Below, in pieces: positions 17,250 to 26,321 of a stretch of 64,000 nucleotides of DNA (position 1 is its first letter; each line of letters opens with the position of its first letter). Both the position numbers and the translations under genes were made by a program. The stretch covers positions 4,709,654-4,773,653 of the forward strand of contig NZ_BDUD01000001.1 in NCBI RefSeq assembly GCF_003113895.1, read 5' to 3'. Source of the stretch: Nostoc commune NIES-4072. Lineage in GTDB: Bacteria; Cyanobacteriota; Cyanobacteriia; Cyanobacteriales; Nostocaceae. Below the pieces are notes generated by a model, which saw only the letters and a program-made list of their open reading frames with translations, was not told where the DNA came from and made no database searches.

Positions 17250-18191
17250 ATGCAAAATCCTAATTCTCAAGACGATCCTTCTCTGCTGTTCAGACAGTCA
17301 TTAGAGAAAAATGCATTTGAAGATATCTCAGAAAAGATTATTGCGGTAATTTTATTTAGTTGTGCTTTAGTTTCGGTTCTAACAACCTTTGGTATTGTCG
17401 TAATTATCTTTCAGGAGGCATTTGGTTTTTTCCAAGAAGTTTCCTTTGCCGAATTCTTTCTTGATACTAAATGGACACCTCTATTTGCAGAGAGACATTT
17501 TGGCGTTTGGCCCTTGATATCTGGCACTTTCTTAACTACAGCTATTGCTATGGCGGTTGCTATTCCTTTGGGTTTATCTTCTGCAATTTATTTGAGTGAA
17601 TATGCTCAACCAAAAATAGCAGCAATTTTACGTCCCGCAGTAGAACTTTTGGCAGGAATACCTACAGTAGTATATGGTTACTTTGCACTGTTATTTCTCA
17701 CACCATTGCTGCGAAATATTATTCCTCTAGAAATATTTAATGCCTTAAGCGCAGGGTTAATGATGGGGGTAATGATTACTCCTACTGTTGGTTCTATTAG
17801 CTTAGATGCGATTCAAGCTGTTCCACGTTCTTTGCGGGAAGGAGCTTATGCTTTAGGTATTACTAAACTAGAAAGCATTTTTAAAATAGTTCTCCCAGCA
17901 GCACTTTCTGGAATTATAGCCTCAATTATTTTGGGTATTTCTCGTGCTGTGGGTGAAACGATGACTGTCCTTATCGCCGCAGGTCAACAACCAAAACTGA
18001 CGATTAACTTTGCAGAATCAGTAGAAACAATGACAGCTTACATGGCGCAAATTTCTGGTGGGGATAGTCCGCGTGGTAGTCTCAATTTCAAGACTTTATA
18101 TGCTGTGGGCGCTCTTTTATTTCTAATGACCCTAGCTTTAAATATTGTTAGTTACTGGATTGCTAATCGCTTTAAAGAAAAGTACGAGTAA
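17250..18191 (+). CDS. pstC: Phosphate ABC transporter permease PstC
   Basis: 313 residues with six predicted membrane segments and the inner-membrane permease (EAA-type) loop [19 protein letters not shown], which contacts the ATPase. The N-terminal [17 protein letters not shown] region is typical of PstC. It lies 53 bp after pstS and six bases before pstA, so it is cotranscribed. Confidence 0.93.
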   Translation: MQNPNSQDDPSLLFRQSLEKNAFEDISEKIIAVILFSCALVSVLTTFGIVVIIFQEAFGFFQEVSFAEFFLDTKWTPLFAERHFGVWPLISGTFLTTAIAMAVAIPLGLSSAIYLSEYAQPKIAAILRPAVELLAGIPTVVYGYFALLFLTPLLRNIIPLEIFNALSAGLMMGVMITPTVGSISLDAIQAVPRSLREGAYALGITKLESIFKIVLPAALSGIIASIILGISRAVGETMTVLIAAGQQPKLTINFAESVETMTAYMAQISGGDSPRGSLNFKTLYAVGALLFLMTLALNIVSYWIANRFKEKYE

Positions 18192-18196
18192 TAGGC

Positions 18197-19096
18197 ATGA
18201 CAACAAGTTATCAACGAGATGATTCTTTGGATTCGGCGGCAGAATTTACTGAGAATGTTGAGAGTAGGGAGACATTAGGAAAAGTATTTGAAATACTTTT
18301 TTTGTTAGGGTTGCTGATTGGTATATTTGTTTTGGCTTTGCTACTTTTCGATATTTTTCGAGATGGATTAGCCAGATTTTTAACACCCGGCTTTTTAACA
18401 GAAACTCCTTCTCGTTTTCCTGACCAAGGTGGCATCCGTCCGGCTATTGTCAGTAGTATTCTTTTAGGAATTATTGTGATTTTAGTCACTGTACCAGTTG
18501 GTGTTGGAGCAGCTTTATATCTAGAAGAGTATGCACCTAAAGCTTGGTGGACAGTGATTATTGAGATTAATATCAGCAATTTAGCAGGTGTACCTTCCAT
18601 TGTCTACGGATTGCTGGGTTTAGGGGTTTTCAATTATTTGCTTGGGTTCGGCCCCGCTTTAATTTCTGGTGCGTTGACTTTATCTTTGTTGTCCTTACCA
18701 GTAATTATTGTGACAGCTAGAGAAGCAATTCGCGCCGTCCCGGATTCCCTAAGAAATGCTTCTTATGGATTAGGTGTCACTAAATGGCGGACTATCAGCA
18801 GTCACGTTTTACCTTATGCTATTCCTGGTATTTTGACAGGGGTAATTATCTCTGTATCCCGTGCAATTGGTGATGCAGCCTCTCTAATTGTTGTAGGTGC
18901 TGTGGGTTTTCTCACCTTTAACCCTGGTTTGTTCCAAAGATTTATGGCATTACCCATTCAAATTTACAGTTACATTACTCGTCCTGAACCAGGTTTTGCT
19001 AATGCAGCAGCAGCAACAATTATTGCGTTGTTACTCTTGATTTTAGTTTTAAATGGTATAGCAATTTATATCCGTCAACGCTTTTCAATACGCTAG
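18197..19096 (+). CDS. pstA: Phosphate ABC transporter permease PstA
   Basis: 299 residues, six membrane segments, the motif PGGIRPAIV-like stretch DQGGIRPAIVSSILLG and the EAA loop YGLGVTKWRTISSHVLPYAI. Forms the channel with PstC. The five-base gap to pstC implies translational coupling. Confidence 0.93.
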   Translation: MTTSYQRDDSLDSAAEFTENVESRETLGKVFEILFLLGLLIGIFVLALLLFDIFRDGLARFLTPGFLTETPSRFPDQGGIRPAIVSSILLGIIVILVTVPVGVGAALYLEEYAPKAWWTVIIEINISNLAGVPSIVYGLLGLGVFNYLLGFGPALISGALTLSLLSLPVIIVTAREAIRAVPDSLRNASYGLGVTKWRTISSHVLPYAIPGILTGVIISVSRAIGDAASLIVVGAVGFLTFNPGLFQRFMALPIQIYSYITRPEPGFANAAAATIIALLLLILVLNGIAIYIRQRFSIR

Positions 19097-19147
19097 ATAA
19101 TTAAATATCTAATTGGATATATTCACGGTTATTAGGAGATACGCAAC

Positions 19148-19975
19148 ATGACTTATAGCAACAGTAGAAGTAAATTAGATGGTGCCACAATCGAGCACGA
19201 GAATAACGTCTTTAATGTTGAAGGTGTGAAGGTCTATTATGGGGGACTTTTGGCGCTTTTAGATGTCTACTTAAAGATTCCTGCAAAACAAATTATTGCT
19301 TTTATTGGCCCTTCAGGATGTGGTAAAAGTACCTTACTGCGTTGCTTCAATCGGATGAATGATTTAATCCCTGGAGCTAAAGTTGAGGGTAGACTGAATT
19401 ACCGCGATCGCAATATTTATGATCCTAAGATAAATTCTGTAAAATTACGCCGCCAAATCGGAATGGTTTTTCAAAGACCGAATCCTTTCCCCAAGTCAAT
19501 ATACGAAAATATTTCCTTTGGGCCGCGTGCTAACGGTTACAAAGGTAACATCGATGAATTGGTGGAAGATTCTCTCAGACGCGCTGCTATCTGGGATGAA
19601 GTCAAAGACAAACTCAAAGAGAAGGGAACTGCATTATCTGGCGGACAACAGCAACGACTTTGCATTGCTCGTGCGATCGCCATGAAGCCAGATGTATTAT
19701 TAATGGATGAACCATGTTCTGCTCTCGACCCAATTTCTAGTCGCCAAGTAGAAGAACTCTGCTTAGAACTCAAGGAGCAATACACCATCATTATGGTGAC
19801 ACATAATATGCAGCAAGCTTCTAGAGTCGCAGATTTCACGGCTTTTTTCAATACAGAAATTGACGAGCATGGTAAACGTCGCGGGAAATTAGTTGAGTTT
19901 AATCCTACAGCCCAAATGTTCAGTTCTCCTCAAACTAAAGAAGCTGAGGATTATATCAGTGGACGCTTCGGTTAA
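19148..19975 (+). CDS. pstB: Phosphate ABC transporter ATPase PstB
   Basis: 275 residues. Walker A is GPSGCGKST (about residue 56), the ABC signature is [16 protein letters not shown] (about 161) and Walker B is [13 protein letters not shown] (about 181), with the H-loop MVTHNMQQA. The LEFN-like tail [16 protein letters not shown] is diagnostic of PstB. AGGAGA precedes the ATG. No phoU follows; an inverted repeat closes the operon. Confidence 0.95.
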   Translation: MTYSNSRSKLDGATIEHENNVFNVEGVKVYYGGLLALLDVYLKIPAKQIIAFIGPSGCGKSTLLRCFNRMNDLIPGAKVEGRLNYRDRNIYDPKINSVKLRRQIGMVFQRPNPFPKSIYENISFGPRANGYKGNIDELVEDSLRRAAIWDEVKDKLKEKGTALSGGQQQRLCIARAIAMKPDVLLMDEPCSALDPISSRQVEELCLELKEQYTIIMVTHNMQQASRVADFTAFFNTEIDEHGKRRGKLVEFNPTAQMFSSPQTKEAEDYISGRFG

Positions 19976-19993
19976 AGAGGCATAACAGCAGAA

Positions 19994-20059
19994 GGGGAAA
20001 GGTAAAAGCCAAGTTCAGTTATGAGCAACTATTATTCATTTGCTCTTTAACCTTTCCCC
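19994..20059 (+). terminator. Inverted repeat after pstB
   Basis: GGGGAAAGGTAAAAG at 19994-20008 pairs with CTTTAACCTTTCCCC at 20045-20059 (one mismatch) around a 36-base loop. A related pair (AGGGAAAAGG) lies at 47071-47114. Its position supports a transcript end or 3' stabiliser. Confidence 0.55.
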
Positions 20060-20118
20060 CCAGTACAAGCTGAGGCTAGGTAATATATATACATATAATC
20101 ATGAATTAAAGGCATACA

Positions 20119-20343
20119 GTGGAAATTCAAGAATTAAAAGCATTGATTAAAGAAACTATGCGTGAAGTTCTGCAAGAAGAAAGACTTCGCCTGTGCCAAA
20201 TTCTTATTCCTTACATAAGTGATGATGAGCAACGCGAACTTGAAGCCGAATTTAGTCTACCTTCAGATGATACTGAGGATGAAGTAATTGATATGACCGA
20301 TTGGGTAAGATATGGTAATAAAATTTCGCAAAAAAGCGATTAA
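20119..20343 (+). CDS. Antitoxin of RelE/ParE-type pair
   Basis: 74 residues from a GTG at 20119. The first half is a charged amphipathic helix (MEIQELKALIKETMREVLQE) and the rest is acidic (SLPSDDTEDEVIDMTDWVRY). Helix-plus-acidic-tail antitoxins of this type are common beside RelE toxins in cyanobacteria. The next gene starts 32 bp before its stop. The call is mainly from context. Confidence 0.75.
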   Translation: MEIQELKALIKETMREVLQEERLRLCQILIPYISDDEQRELEAEFSLPSDDTEDEVIDMTDWVRYGNKISQKSD

Positions 20344-20599
20344 ATTTTTAGAAAAAGCAAATCACGAAGATGTTGAGAATATTCGGGAGCAAATAAAGCA
20401 AATTTTTATTGCTATCGAAGACCAAGGTATTATCCCGTTTACAGAACTAGATATCAAAAAGATGAAAGGTGATTGGGAGGGATTTTACAGACTACGCATA
20501 GGTAAAAACAGAATTATTTTTACAGTCGATATTGATTCCAAAGACATCGAAATTTACGCTATTGGTGCGAGAGGAGATGTTTATAAAAATAAATTGTAA
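20312..20599 (+). CDS. RelE/ParE-type toxin
   Basis: 95 residues. The fold pattern is that of RelE-like toxins: helical N-terminus (VIKFRKKAIKFLEKANHED), the basic strand KGDWEGFYRLRIGKNRIIFT and the C-terminal strand DIEIYAIGARGDVYK. These proteins inhibit translation by cutting mRNA or target gyrase, and which applies cannot be told here. It overlaps the antitoxin by 32 bases and the frame is intact, unlike the decayed RelE at 1298. Confidence 0.85.
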   Translation: MVIKFRKKAIKFLEKANHEDVENIREQIKQIFIAIEDQGIIPFTELDIKKMKGDWEGFYRLRIGKNRIIFTVDIDSKDIEIYAIGARGDVYKNKL

Positions 20600-20707
20600 T
20601 TAGTAATTTAATAACTCGGAATTACCAAAGTAATTCTGGAAAATATACTGAGGCTCGAAAGTACTTAATTAAAGTAATATTTAAGTCTAGTACTTATATT
20701 GTGTATT

Positions 20708-21133
20708 ATGTTTAAGCCTTTGTCATTTGCTTTAGTTGCAGCTACTATTGTAGTTGCATCAATTAATAATCCCGGTGCAACTTTAGCTCGAACTTGTGCC
20801 TCTAAGTGTGGGTCGCACCCAATTCAGTTTACACCTGGGCAACACATCAGAGTTGAAGTTATAAATAGTACACCCAACCTGATTAAAATCCAAAAACCCT
20901 CTGGGACTGATGCAATATCCTTGAGTCCAGGGCAGAAGTTAAATCTAGAACAAATAGAGGGTACTGAGCCAAATACATCTTTGATATTTTGGAGCGAAAA
21001 GGGTTTATCACTACAAGCAATTGTCTCTAAACCTAACTTTGGCACATTGCGGCTGGAACTGCGTCCGACTTTGCGCTCTCCAGGCGATCGCTCGTTATAT
21101 ATTATGGATGATGGTAGAATCAACGTGTTTTAA
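20708..21133 (+). CDS. Secreted protein of unknown function
   Basis: Taking the ATG at 20708 (three codons after an in-frame TTG), the protein has 141 residues. A signal peptide (MFKPLSFALVAATIVVASI, cleavage near TLA) precedes a mature domain with two close Cys residues (TCASKCGSH) and beta-strand-rich sequence (IRVEVINSTPNLIKIQKPSG). The pattern is of a small periplasmic beta-sandwich. No family is recognised. It is followed by heptamer repeats. Confidence 0.65.
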   Translation: MFKPLSFALVAATIVVASINNPGATLARTCASKCGSHPIQFTPGQHIRVEVINSTPNLIKIQKPSGTDAISLSPGQKLNLEQIEGTEPNTSLIFWSEKGLSLQAIVSKPNFGTLRLELRPTLRSPGDRSLYIMDDGRINVF

Positions 21134-21145
21134 AAGAAAAAAGTT

Positions 21146-21240
21146 AGGAGTTAGGAGTTATGAGTTATGAGTTAAGAAATAACTTTTAATTAAAAACTCC
21201 TAATTTATAACTTCTAACTCCTAACTTCTAATTCCTAACT
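21146..21240. repeat. Heptanucleotide repeats in complementary orientation
   Basis: GTTAGGA and GTTATGA-type heptamers near 21146-21178 are complemented by TAACTCC and TAACTTC-type heptamers near 21200-21240, so the spacer can fold into a long imperfect stem just upstream of recJ. Confidence 0.75.
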
Positions 21241-21246
21241 TGTATT

Positions 21247-23388
21247 GTGCTAGACCGACCTGTATCTGAGCTATCAAAACCTACTAGGCGCTTACCCAAT
21301 CAGCGCTGGCAAATTTATCCACAAAAACCAGAATTTGCCCAAAATCTGGCAGCTTTGACAAACATTTCACCCATTGTCAGCCAGTTGTTGATTAATCGGG
21401 GGATGGAAACACCAGAACAGGTACAAGCATTTTTAAATCCAGAGTCTTTAGTTTTGCCTTCGCCGTTAGAAGATTTCCCAGATTTAGCGATTAGTTTGGA
21501 GTTGTTGCAAAATGCGATCGCTTCTCAAACAAAAATTGCTATTTGTGGTGATTATGATGCTGATGGAATGACCAGCACTGCTTTACTTTTGCGTAGTCTC
21601 CGCACTTTGGGCGCACAAGTAGATTATGCTATTCCCAGCCGGATGCACGAAGGTTACGGTATCAATAAACGCATAGTTGAAGAATTTCACAGCGAGGGTG
21701 TGGGATTAATTCTCACTGTAGATAATGGCATCTCTGCGTTTGAACCAGTTGCTAGAGCTAGAGAACTTGGTCTTGCAGTTATTATCACCGATCACCACGA
21801 TATACCCCAAAAATTACCACCAGCTAACGCTATCCTCAATCCTAAACTAATAGCTGAATCCTCACCTTATCGGGGTGTTGCTGGTGTTGGTGTTGCCTAC
21901 ATTTTGGCAGTGTCTTTAGCACAACAGCTAGGGGAGACTAAGGGCTTGATCCAGCCGATGCTAGCACTATTTACGCTAGGAACGATCGCAGATTTAGCCC
22001 CCTTAACTGGTGTAAATCGCCGTTGGGTAAAACGTGGTTTACAGCATTTACCCAAATCCAACTTAGCTGGTATACAGGCGTTGATTCAGGTAGGTGGCGT
22101 ACAAGCAAGGGGAGATGAAGGAGCAAGGGGAGCAGGAGGAGCAGAGGAGCAGGGGAGCAGGGGAGCAGAGGAGAAAATTTATAATCCAAAATCCAAAATT
22201 CAAAATCCAAAATCGCTAAAGCCTGAAGACATCGGGTTTCGCTTGGGGCCGCGAATTAATGCTATTGGTCGGATTGGTAATCCCCAAACTGTAATTGAAT
22301 TGCTGACTACAGATGATATGGGGGTGGCGCTGGAACTTGCAATGCGATGTGAACAAATAAATGCCAGTCGCCAGGAGATGTGTCAGCAAATTGAACAAGA
22401 AGCGATCGCTTATGTGGAGACGCAATATATCGCGTCTTTACAAAATGACCGTGTATTAATAGTTGTTCAACCAAATTGGCATCATGGTGTTATTGGCATT
22501 GTCGCCTCCCGCTTGGTAGAACGCTACGGCGTTCCCGTGTTCATCGGTACTTATGAGGATGAGGGACATATACGCGGTTCTGCACGCTCAATTCCAGAGT
22601 TTCATGTATTTGAAGCTTTGGAATATTGTCACGATTTACTAGGGAAATTTGGCGGACACAAAGCAGCCGGGGGATTCTCTCTACCAGCAGAGAATTTAGA
22701 GATGTTGCGATCGCGTTTGATTGAGTTTGCTAACCACTGTCTTGAACCCCACCATCTCAAGCCTCTGCTCAAAATTGATGCCGAAGTCAACCTCAATCAC
22801 ATTAATCAGCAGCTTTATCAACAGCTTAATGCTCTGCACCCCTGCGGTATGGACAACCCCGATCCAATTTTTTGGACACCTAATGTTAAAGTGGTTGAGC
22901 AAAAAATTGTCGGGAAAGGCCACATTAAACTGACAATTGCCCAAACTATTGATAATCAGGAGTATAAAATTAAAGCGATCGCTTGGCGTTGGGGCGACTA
23001 TTTCTGCTTACCGCCGCGAGTGGATGTCGCTTACAAACTGCGAGAAAATTACTTTAACGGTAACACCACCATTGAGCTAGAGTTAATAGGTGTCAGACTG
23101 CCAGTTCAGCTTCAACAAGTTTTTGCTTCACCACCTACCCCATCAAGCACCACTTTTGAATACAACCAACGACACTATACTTGTGGTTTCTATAAAAACG
23201 GTATTGAAGCAGAATTAAGAATTAAAAACTCTGAGGGCAAAGTCTTAGCCATGCAGCCAGGACATATAATCGGTTTACTAGGCACTAATCGTCAGAACGC
23301 TAAAGAAGTTGATATCTCTCAGCCACAGTATGACAGCATTATTCAAGCTGCCCTTCAGGCATTATCGGTATTGAGTGCTGAGTTATGA
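21247..23388 (+). CDS. recJ: Single-stranded-DNA exonuclease RecJ
   Basis: 713 residues from a GTG. DHH phosphoesterase motifs are visible: CGDYDADGMTSTALLLRSL, LTVDNGI and IITDHHDIP, followed by the DHHA1-type glycine motif KFGGHKAAGGFSLP near residue 475. RecJ degrades ssDNA 5'-3' in recombination and mismatch repair. A segment of about 37 codons, encoded at 22104-22215, is low-complexity (GAGGAEEQGSRGAEE, then [11 protein letters not shown]) and built from repeats found elsewhere between genes. The stop codon lies inside a GAGTTAT heptamer array, so the last two residues are repeat-encoded. Confidence 0.94.
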   Translation: MLDRPVSELSKPTRRLPNQRWQIYPQKPEFAQNLAALTNISPIVSQLLINRGMETPEQVQAFLNPESLVLPSPLEDFPDLAISLELLQNAIASQTKIAICGDYDADGMTSTALLLRSLRTLGAQVDYAIPSRMHEGYGINKRIVEEFHSEGVGLILTVDNGISAFEPVARARELGLAVIITDHHDIPQKLPPANAILNPKLIAESSPYRGVAGVGVAYILAVSLAQQLGETKGLIQPMLALFTLGTIADLAPLTGVNRRWVKRGLQHLPKSNLAGIQALIQVGGVQARGDEGARGAGGAEEQGSRGAEEKIYNPKSKIQNPKSLKPEDIGFRLGPRINAIGRIGNPQTVIELLTTDDMGVALELAMRCEQINASRQEMCQQIEQEAIAYVETQYIASLQNDRVLIVVQPNWHHGVIGIVASRLVERYGVPVFIGTYEDEGHIRGSARSIPEFHVFEALEYCHDLLGKFGGHKAAGGFSLPAENLEMLRSRLIEFANHCLEPHHLKPLLKIDAEVNLNHINQQLYQQLNALHPCGMDNPDPIFWTPNVKVVEQKIVGKGHIKLTIAQTIDNQEYKIKAIAWRWGDYFCLPPRVDVAYKLRENYFNGNTTIELELIGVRLPVQLQQVFASPPTPSSTTFEYNQRHYTCGFYKNGIEAELRIKNSEGKVLAMQPGHIIGLLGTNRQNAKEVDISQPQYDSIIQAALQALSVLSAEL
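22104..22215 (+). repeat. Intergenic-type repeats inserted in frame within recJ
   Basis: A purine-rich GGAGCAGGGGAGCAG tract is followed by ATCCAAA/ATTCAAA heptamers. The pyrimidine complement of the first part and the heptamer complement ATTTTGG (42953-42987) are intergenic elsewhere in this window. The insertion keeps the recJ frame and sits between the DHH core and the conserved EDIGFRLGPRINAIGR segment. Confidence 0.85.
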
Positions 23389-23407
23389 GTTATGAGTTAT
23401 GAGTTAT
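23380..23407 (+). repeat. GAGTTAT heptamer array over the recJ stop
   Basis: Four exact head-to-tail copies of GAGTTAT begin at 23380; the recJ stop codon TGA is read from copies one and two. Roughly complementary TAACTC-type heptamers follow at 23425-23455. Confidence 0.9.
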
Positions 23408-23473
23408 GAATTCTTAATTAACTTCTCATTCCTAACTCTTAACTGTTAACTCCTGAGTCAGCACTCAAAACTC

Positions 23474-23617
23474 TTATAGATTGCCGTTGCGAAATGCCAG
23501 CACAAAGATTACTGCTGGGCCAGCAATCACAATTAGCGCCACAGACAACAATTGGAAAATAACTTCCCAATTGATACTGGTAAAAGCATTAAACAAGTCA
23601 GACACAGCGTCAAACAT
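23474..23617 (-). CDS. psb30: Photosystem II protein Psb30 (Ycf12)
   Basis: A 47-residue membrane protein: a short N-terminus ([19 protein letters not shown]) followed by a single transmembrane helix with the conserved core [15 protein letters not shown] and a short polar end RNGNL. This matches the Psb30/Ycf12 pattern of an N-terminal amphipathic stretch, one helix with IAGP, and a basic C-terminus. AGGAG and AAGGA sites lie just before the ATG. Psb30 is a small subunit of the PSII core. It is convergent with recJ. Confidence 0.88.
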   Translation of the reverse strand: MFDAVSDLFNAFTSINWEVIFQLLSVALIVIAGPAVIFVLAFRNGNL

Positions 23618-23870
23618 TTTTCCTTTTCTCCTGCCAATAGTCTTAAAAAATTCAATAACTTAATTACAAAACCCGCAATCGATCATATCTGGCTATGGCC
23701 TGTTAGATTTAATTTACTTAACAAAATTATAAGAAAAGACATAAAAACGTAAAATGAGGGAATGGGGCATTGGGCATTGGGCATTGGGCATGGCTCAAGA
23801 ATCAATAGTTCTTCTTCCCCTGCTTCCCCTGCTCCCTCATCTCCCTCATCTCCCTACTCCCCAATCTAAA

Positions 23871-24221
23871 ATGGCAACTTGGCAATGTGTAAAACAATGT
23901 GGAGCCTGCTGTAATCTCGATCCAGCAGATCGTCCAGATTTAGATGAGTATCTCTCACCACCCGAACTAGAACTCTACCTCAGCATGGTAGGCGAAGGCG
24001 GATGGTGCGTTAACTTCGACCATAGCACGCGAGAATGCCGCATTTACTCAGATCGTCCTCGTTTTTGTCGTGTGGAATCAGAAGTATTTCAAGATATGTA
24101 TGGGGTTGAACCAGAAGAAGTCAACGATTTTGCTATTGACTGCTGTCGCCAGCAAATAGAAGGAGTATACGGCGATCGCAGTCTGGAAATACTACGCTTC
24201 AATCAAACTGTTGGGCTGTAA
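23871..24221 (+). CDS. YkgJ-family cysteine-cluster protein
   Basis: From the ATG at 23871 it is 116 residues. The open frame reaches back to 23754, but that part is encoded by GGGCATT and CTCCCT repeats and is probably leader. The protein has the Cys-cluster motif CVKQCGACCNLDP at the start, GGWCVNFDHSTRECRIYSDR in the middle and IDCCRQQ near the end, which suggests Zn or Fe-S binding as proposed for the UPF0153/YkgJ family. Precise role unknown. Confidence 0.85.
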   Translation: MATWQCVKQCGACCNLDPADRPDLDEYLSPPELELYLSMVGEGGWCVNFDHSTRECRIYSDRPRFCRVESEVFQDMYGVEPEEVNDFAIDCCRQQIEGVYGDRSLEILRFNQTVGL

Positions 24222-24316
24222 CACACCCACTGCTGGTTTTAGTATCTAGAATTGCAATTTATTACAACAATCTGAGAATATGATAGAAATATGAAAACAA
24301 CCTCGCAACCAAACTA

Positions 24317-24754
24317 TTGCCTGTGAAACTTGATTCTGCTCCTTTGGACATTTCTGGCATATCTCAGACTGAGATCGAGCTAGAACTGAAAGACAGCAAT
24401 GATTTTAACTTAACTCCTGCGATCGCCCAACCAGTTGAGGCTGTAGTTGCCGATAGTCCTCAGAAGCAGCAATCAGCACTAGTAGTTTTTGGCACAACTT
24501 TTATAACCATTTTTCTAGCAGAAATTGGAGATAAGACTCAGCTATCCACGCTGTTAATGAGTGCAGAATCTCATTCACCGTGGGTGGTATTTATCGGATC
24601 TGCGGCTGCACTAATAACCACCAGCTTATTAGGTGTGCTTTTAGGTAGTTGGATAGCCACCCGACTCAGCCCAAAAACTGTAGAAAAATCAGCAGGTGTG
24701 ATGTTGTTGGTGATTTCCCTAATGCTGTTTTGGGATGTATTTACTAGTCATTAG
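24317..24754 (+). CDS. Half-size UPF0016 (TMEM165/GDT1) membrane protein, subunit 1
   Basis: 145 residues from a TTG (a GTG at 24323 is an alternative). A soluble acidic N-terminus of about 50 residues precedes three membrane helices. The family motif E-x-G-D-K-(T/S) appears as FLAEIGDKTQLSTLLM. UPF0016 proteins export Mn or Ca; full-length members carry two such motifs, whereas this gene has one and the next gene has the other. The pair resembles cyanobacterial hemi-Mnx proteins that work as heteromers. Confidence 0.85.
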   Translation: MPVKLDSAPLDISGISQTEIELELKDSNDFNLTPAIAQPVEAVVADSPQKQQSALVVFGTTFITIFLAEIGDKTQLSTLLMSAESHSPWVVFIGSAAALITTSLLGVLLGSWIATRLSPKTVEKSAGVMLLVISLMLFWDVFTSH

Positions 24755-24836
24755 TCATTAGTCATTTGTCATTCTCCCCCTGCCTCCCCTGCTCCCTCAT
24801 CTCCTCGACTCCCACTCCCCACTCCCCCTTAATAAT

Positions 24837-25139
24837 ATGGATTGGCATCTTTTAGGACTGAGCTTTATTACAGTTTTTTTATCAGAATTGGGTGACAAAA
24901 GTCAGCTAGCGGCGATCGCACTTTCAGGGCGTTGTAATTCTCCGCGTGCAGTATTTTTTGGTGCAGCAGGCGCATTGCTGTTGACAAGCCTTTTAGGTGC
25001 ATTAGCAGGAGGTGCAGTAGCAGAATTATTACCTACGCGCTTGTTAAAAGCGATCGCTGCTGTGGGATTTGCCATCCTTGCTGCACGCCTGCTGTTATTT
25101 AACAATGAACCATCGGCAGACTCTGAACAAACACCTTAA
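24837..25139 (+). CDS. Half-size UPF0016 (TMEM165/GDT1) membrane protein, subunit 2
   Basis: 100 residues, three membrane helices and the second metal-binding motif as FLSELGDKSQLAAIAL. It is separated from subunit 1 by 82 bp of ATTAGTC heptamers and pyrimidine-rich repeats. Together the two halves recreate the two-motif pore of a full UPF0016 exporter, so Mn homeostasis at the thylakoid or plasma membrane is the likely role, by family inference. Confidence 0.87.
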   Translation: MDWHLLGLSFITVFLSELGDKSQLAAIALSGRCNSPRAVFFGAAGALLLTSLLGALAGGAVAELLPTRLLKAIAAVGFAILAARLLLFNNEPSADSEQTP

Positions 25140-25242
25140 AGAAGAATTCAGAATCCAGGAATCAGAATTATTCTTCGTGTAGAATTGGAAACCGCCAAGG
25201 TTTTAAACTAATAAGTAACTACGCAAAATTAGCCGTAATAAA

Positions 25243-25303
25243 AGAACCCCTCCCCACATGCGGGGAGGGGAGACAAAGCAAAGCTTTGGCGGAGTGGGGT
25301 TCT
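25243..25303. repeat. Nested-palindrome dispersed repeat
   Basis: AGAACCCC at 25243 pairs with GGGGTTCT ending at 25303. Inside, CCCCTCCCC (25247-25255) pairs alternatively with GGGGAGGGG (25262-25270), and AAAGC/GCTTT forms a small second hairpin. The structure is REP-like and could also terminate the UPF0016 transcript. Confidence 0.8.
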
Positions 25304-25394
25304 CCGGGTTTAATAAGCTATCAAGCGGACATAATATCACCCACTCAAACTCGAATTCATACTGAATTCTGACTGCTGACTCCTGAATTCTTCT

Positions 25395-26321
25395 TCACAA
25401 AACCTCCCAACCGGTTCCTTTGTAGCCGTATTGAAAAATTTCTGGATGCAAAATTTCTGCCAAAATTTCTAGAGAATCTACCAGTCGTGGCCCTGGACGA
25501 TTAAAGTAAGAATTGCCATCAGTGATGTATACTCTACCAGCCTTGGTAGCGTGCAGTTTTTCCCAGTCTGAATGTTGAGTTAATGAATTGGCTTCTTGGC
25601 GAGTGCGATTTAAATCAAAGCCACAAGGCATAAAAACAATTACATCAGGATTGGTTGTTAACAGTGTTTCCCACGGCAAAATAGGAGAAGGCTGACCTGT
25701 AGTACAAAATAGAGACTGTCCTCCTGCTAAGTTAACTAATTCGGGAATCCAATTGGCGGCTACCATCAAAGGATCAGTCCACTCGATACAGGCGACTGTA
25801 GGCTGTTCATTTAACGAAAGTCCCTGGATTTTATGCTGACAAATTTTGACGCGAGCTTCTAAATTTTCTATGACTTTTACAGAGTCTACGCTAAAGGTGT
25901 TGCCGACTCGCTCAATGTCAGCCCAAATATCCTGGAGAAGATTGGGTTGTAAAGAAATAATCTGCGGTTTACTGTCAATGAGTGTAGCAACTGCCTTTTC
26001 AACATCGTGTAAGCTGACAGCACAAACATCACACTGGTCTTGAGTGAGAATGTGGGTAGGCTGCAATTTCTCTAAAACATCTGTTTTGATTTGGTAAATA
26101 CTAAGAGCAGATTGCAATAAATTGCTCACTTGATCATGAATTTGGCTGCTAGAGGCATTGGAGTTCAAGCGTGCTTGGGTACAAATAGGGCGATTGAGGA
26201 TTTCTGGAGGGTAATCGCATTCGTGCGATCGCCCCACAATAGCATCAACCAAGCCTAGTGTCGCTAATATCTCTGTTCCACCGGGAATCAGGGAAACAAT
26301 TCTCACATTACTATCCGTCAT
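25395..26321 (-). CDS. BtuF-like substrate-binding fold protein
   Basis: 308 residues with a helical-backbone type 3 binding-protein fold: start RIVSLIPGGTEILATLGL, the pair VGRSHECDYPPEI, THILTQDQCDVCAVS in the middle and VYITDGNSYFNRPGPRLVDSLEIL near the end. The first and last motifs match cobalamin-binding BtuF-type proteins. No signal peptide or lipobox is visible, so unlike true BtuF it appears cytoplasmic, and no permease or ATPase is adjacent. It may act as a soluble corrinoid-binding protein; ligand uncertain. Confidence 0.8.
   Translation of the reverse strand: MTDSNVRIVSLIPGGTEILATLGLVDAIVGRSHECDYPPEILNRPICTQARLNSNASSSQIHDQVSNLLQSALSIYQIKTDVLEKLQPTHILTQDQCDVCAVSLHDVEKAVATLIDSKPQIISLQPNLLQDIWADIERVGNTFSVDSVKVIENLEARVKICQHKIQGLSLNEQPTVACIEWTDPLMVAANWIPELVNLAGGQSLFCTTGQPSPILPWETLLTTNPDVIVFMPCGFDLNRTRQEANSLTQHSDWEKLHATKAGRVYITDGNSYFNRPGPRLVDSLEILAEILHPEIFQYGYKGTGWEVL

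Noticed and set aside
23481..23663. Plus-strand frame opposite psb30
   Set aside because: It overlaps the psb30 coding sequence on the other strand and shows no protein features.
23754..23870. N-terminal extension of the YkgJ-type protein
   Set aside because: The extra 39 codons come from GGGCATT and CTCCCT repeats; the family starts at the ATG at 23871 with the Cys cluster.
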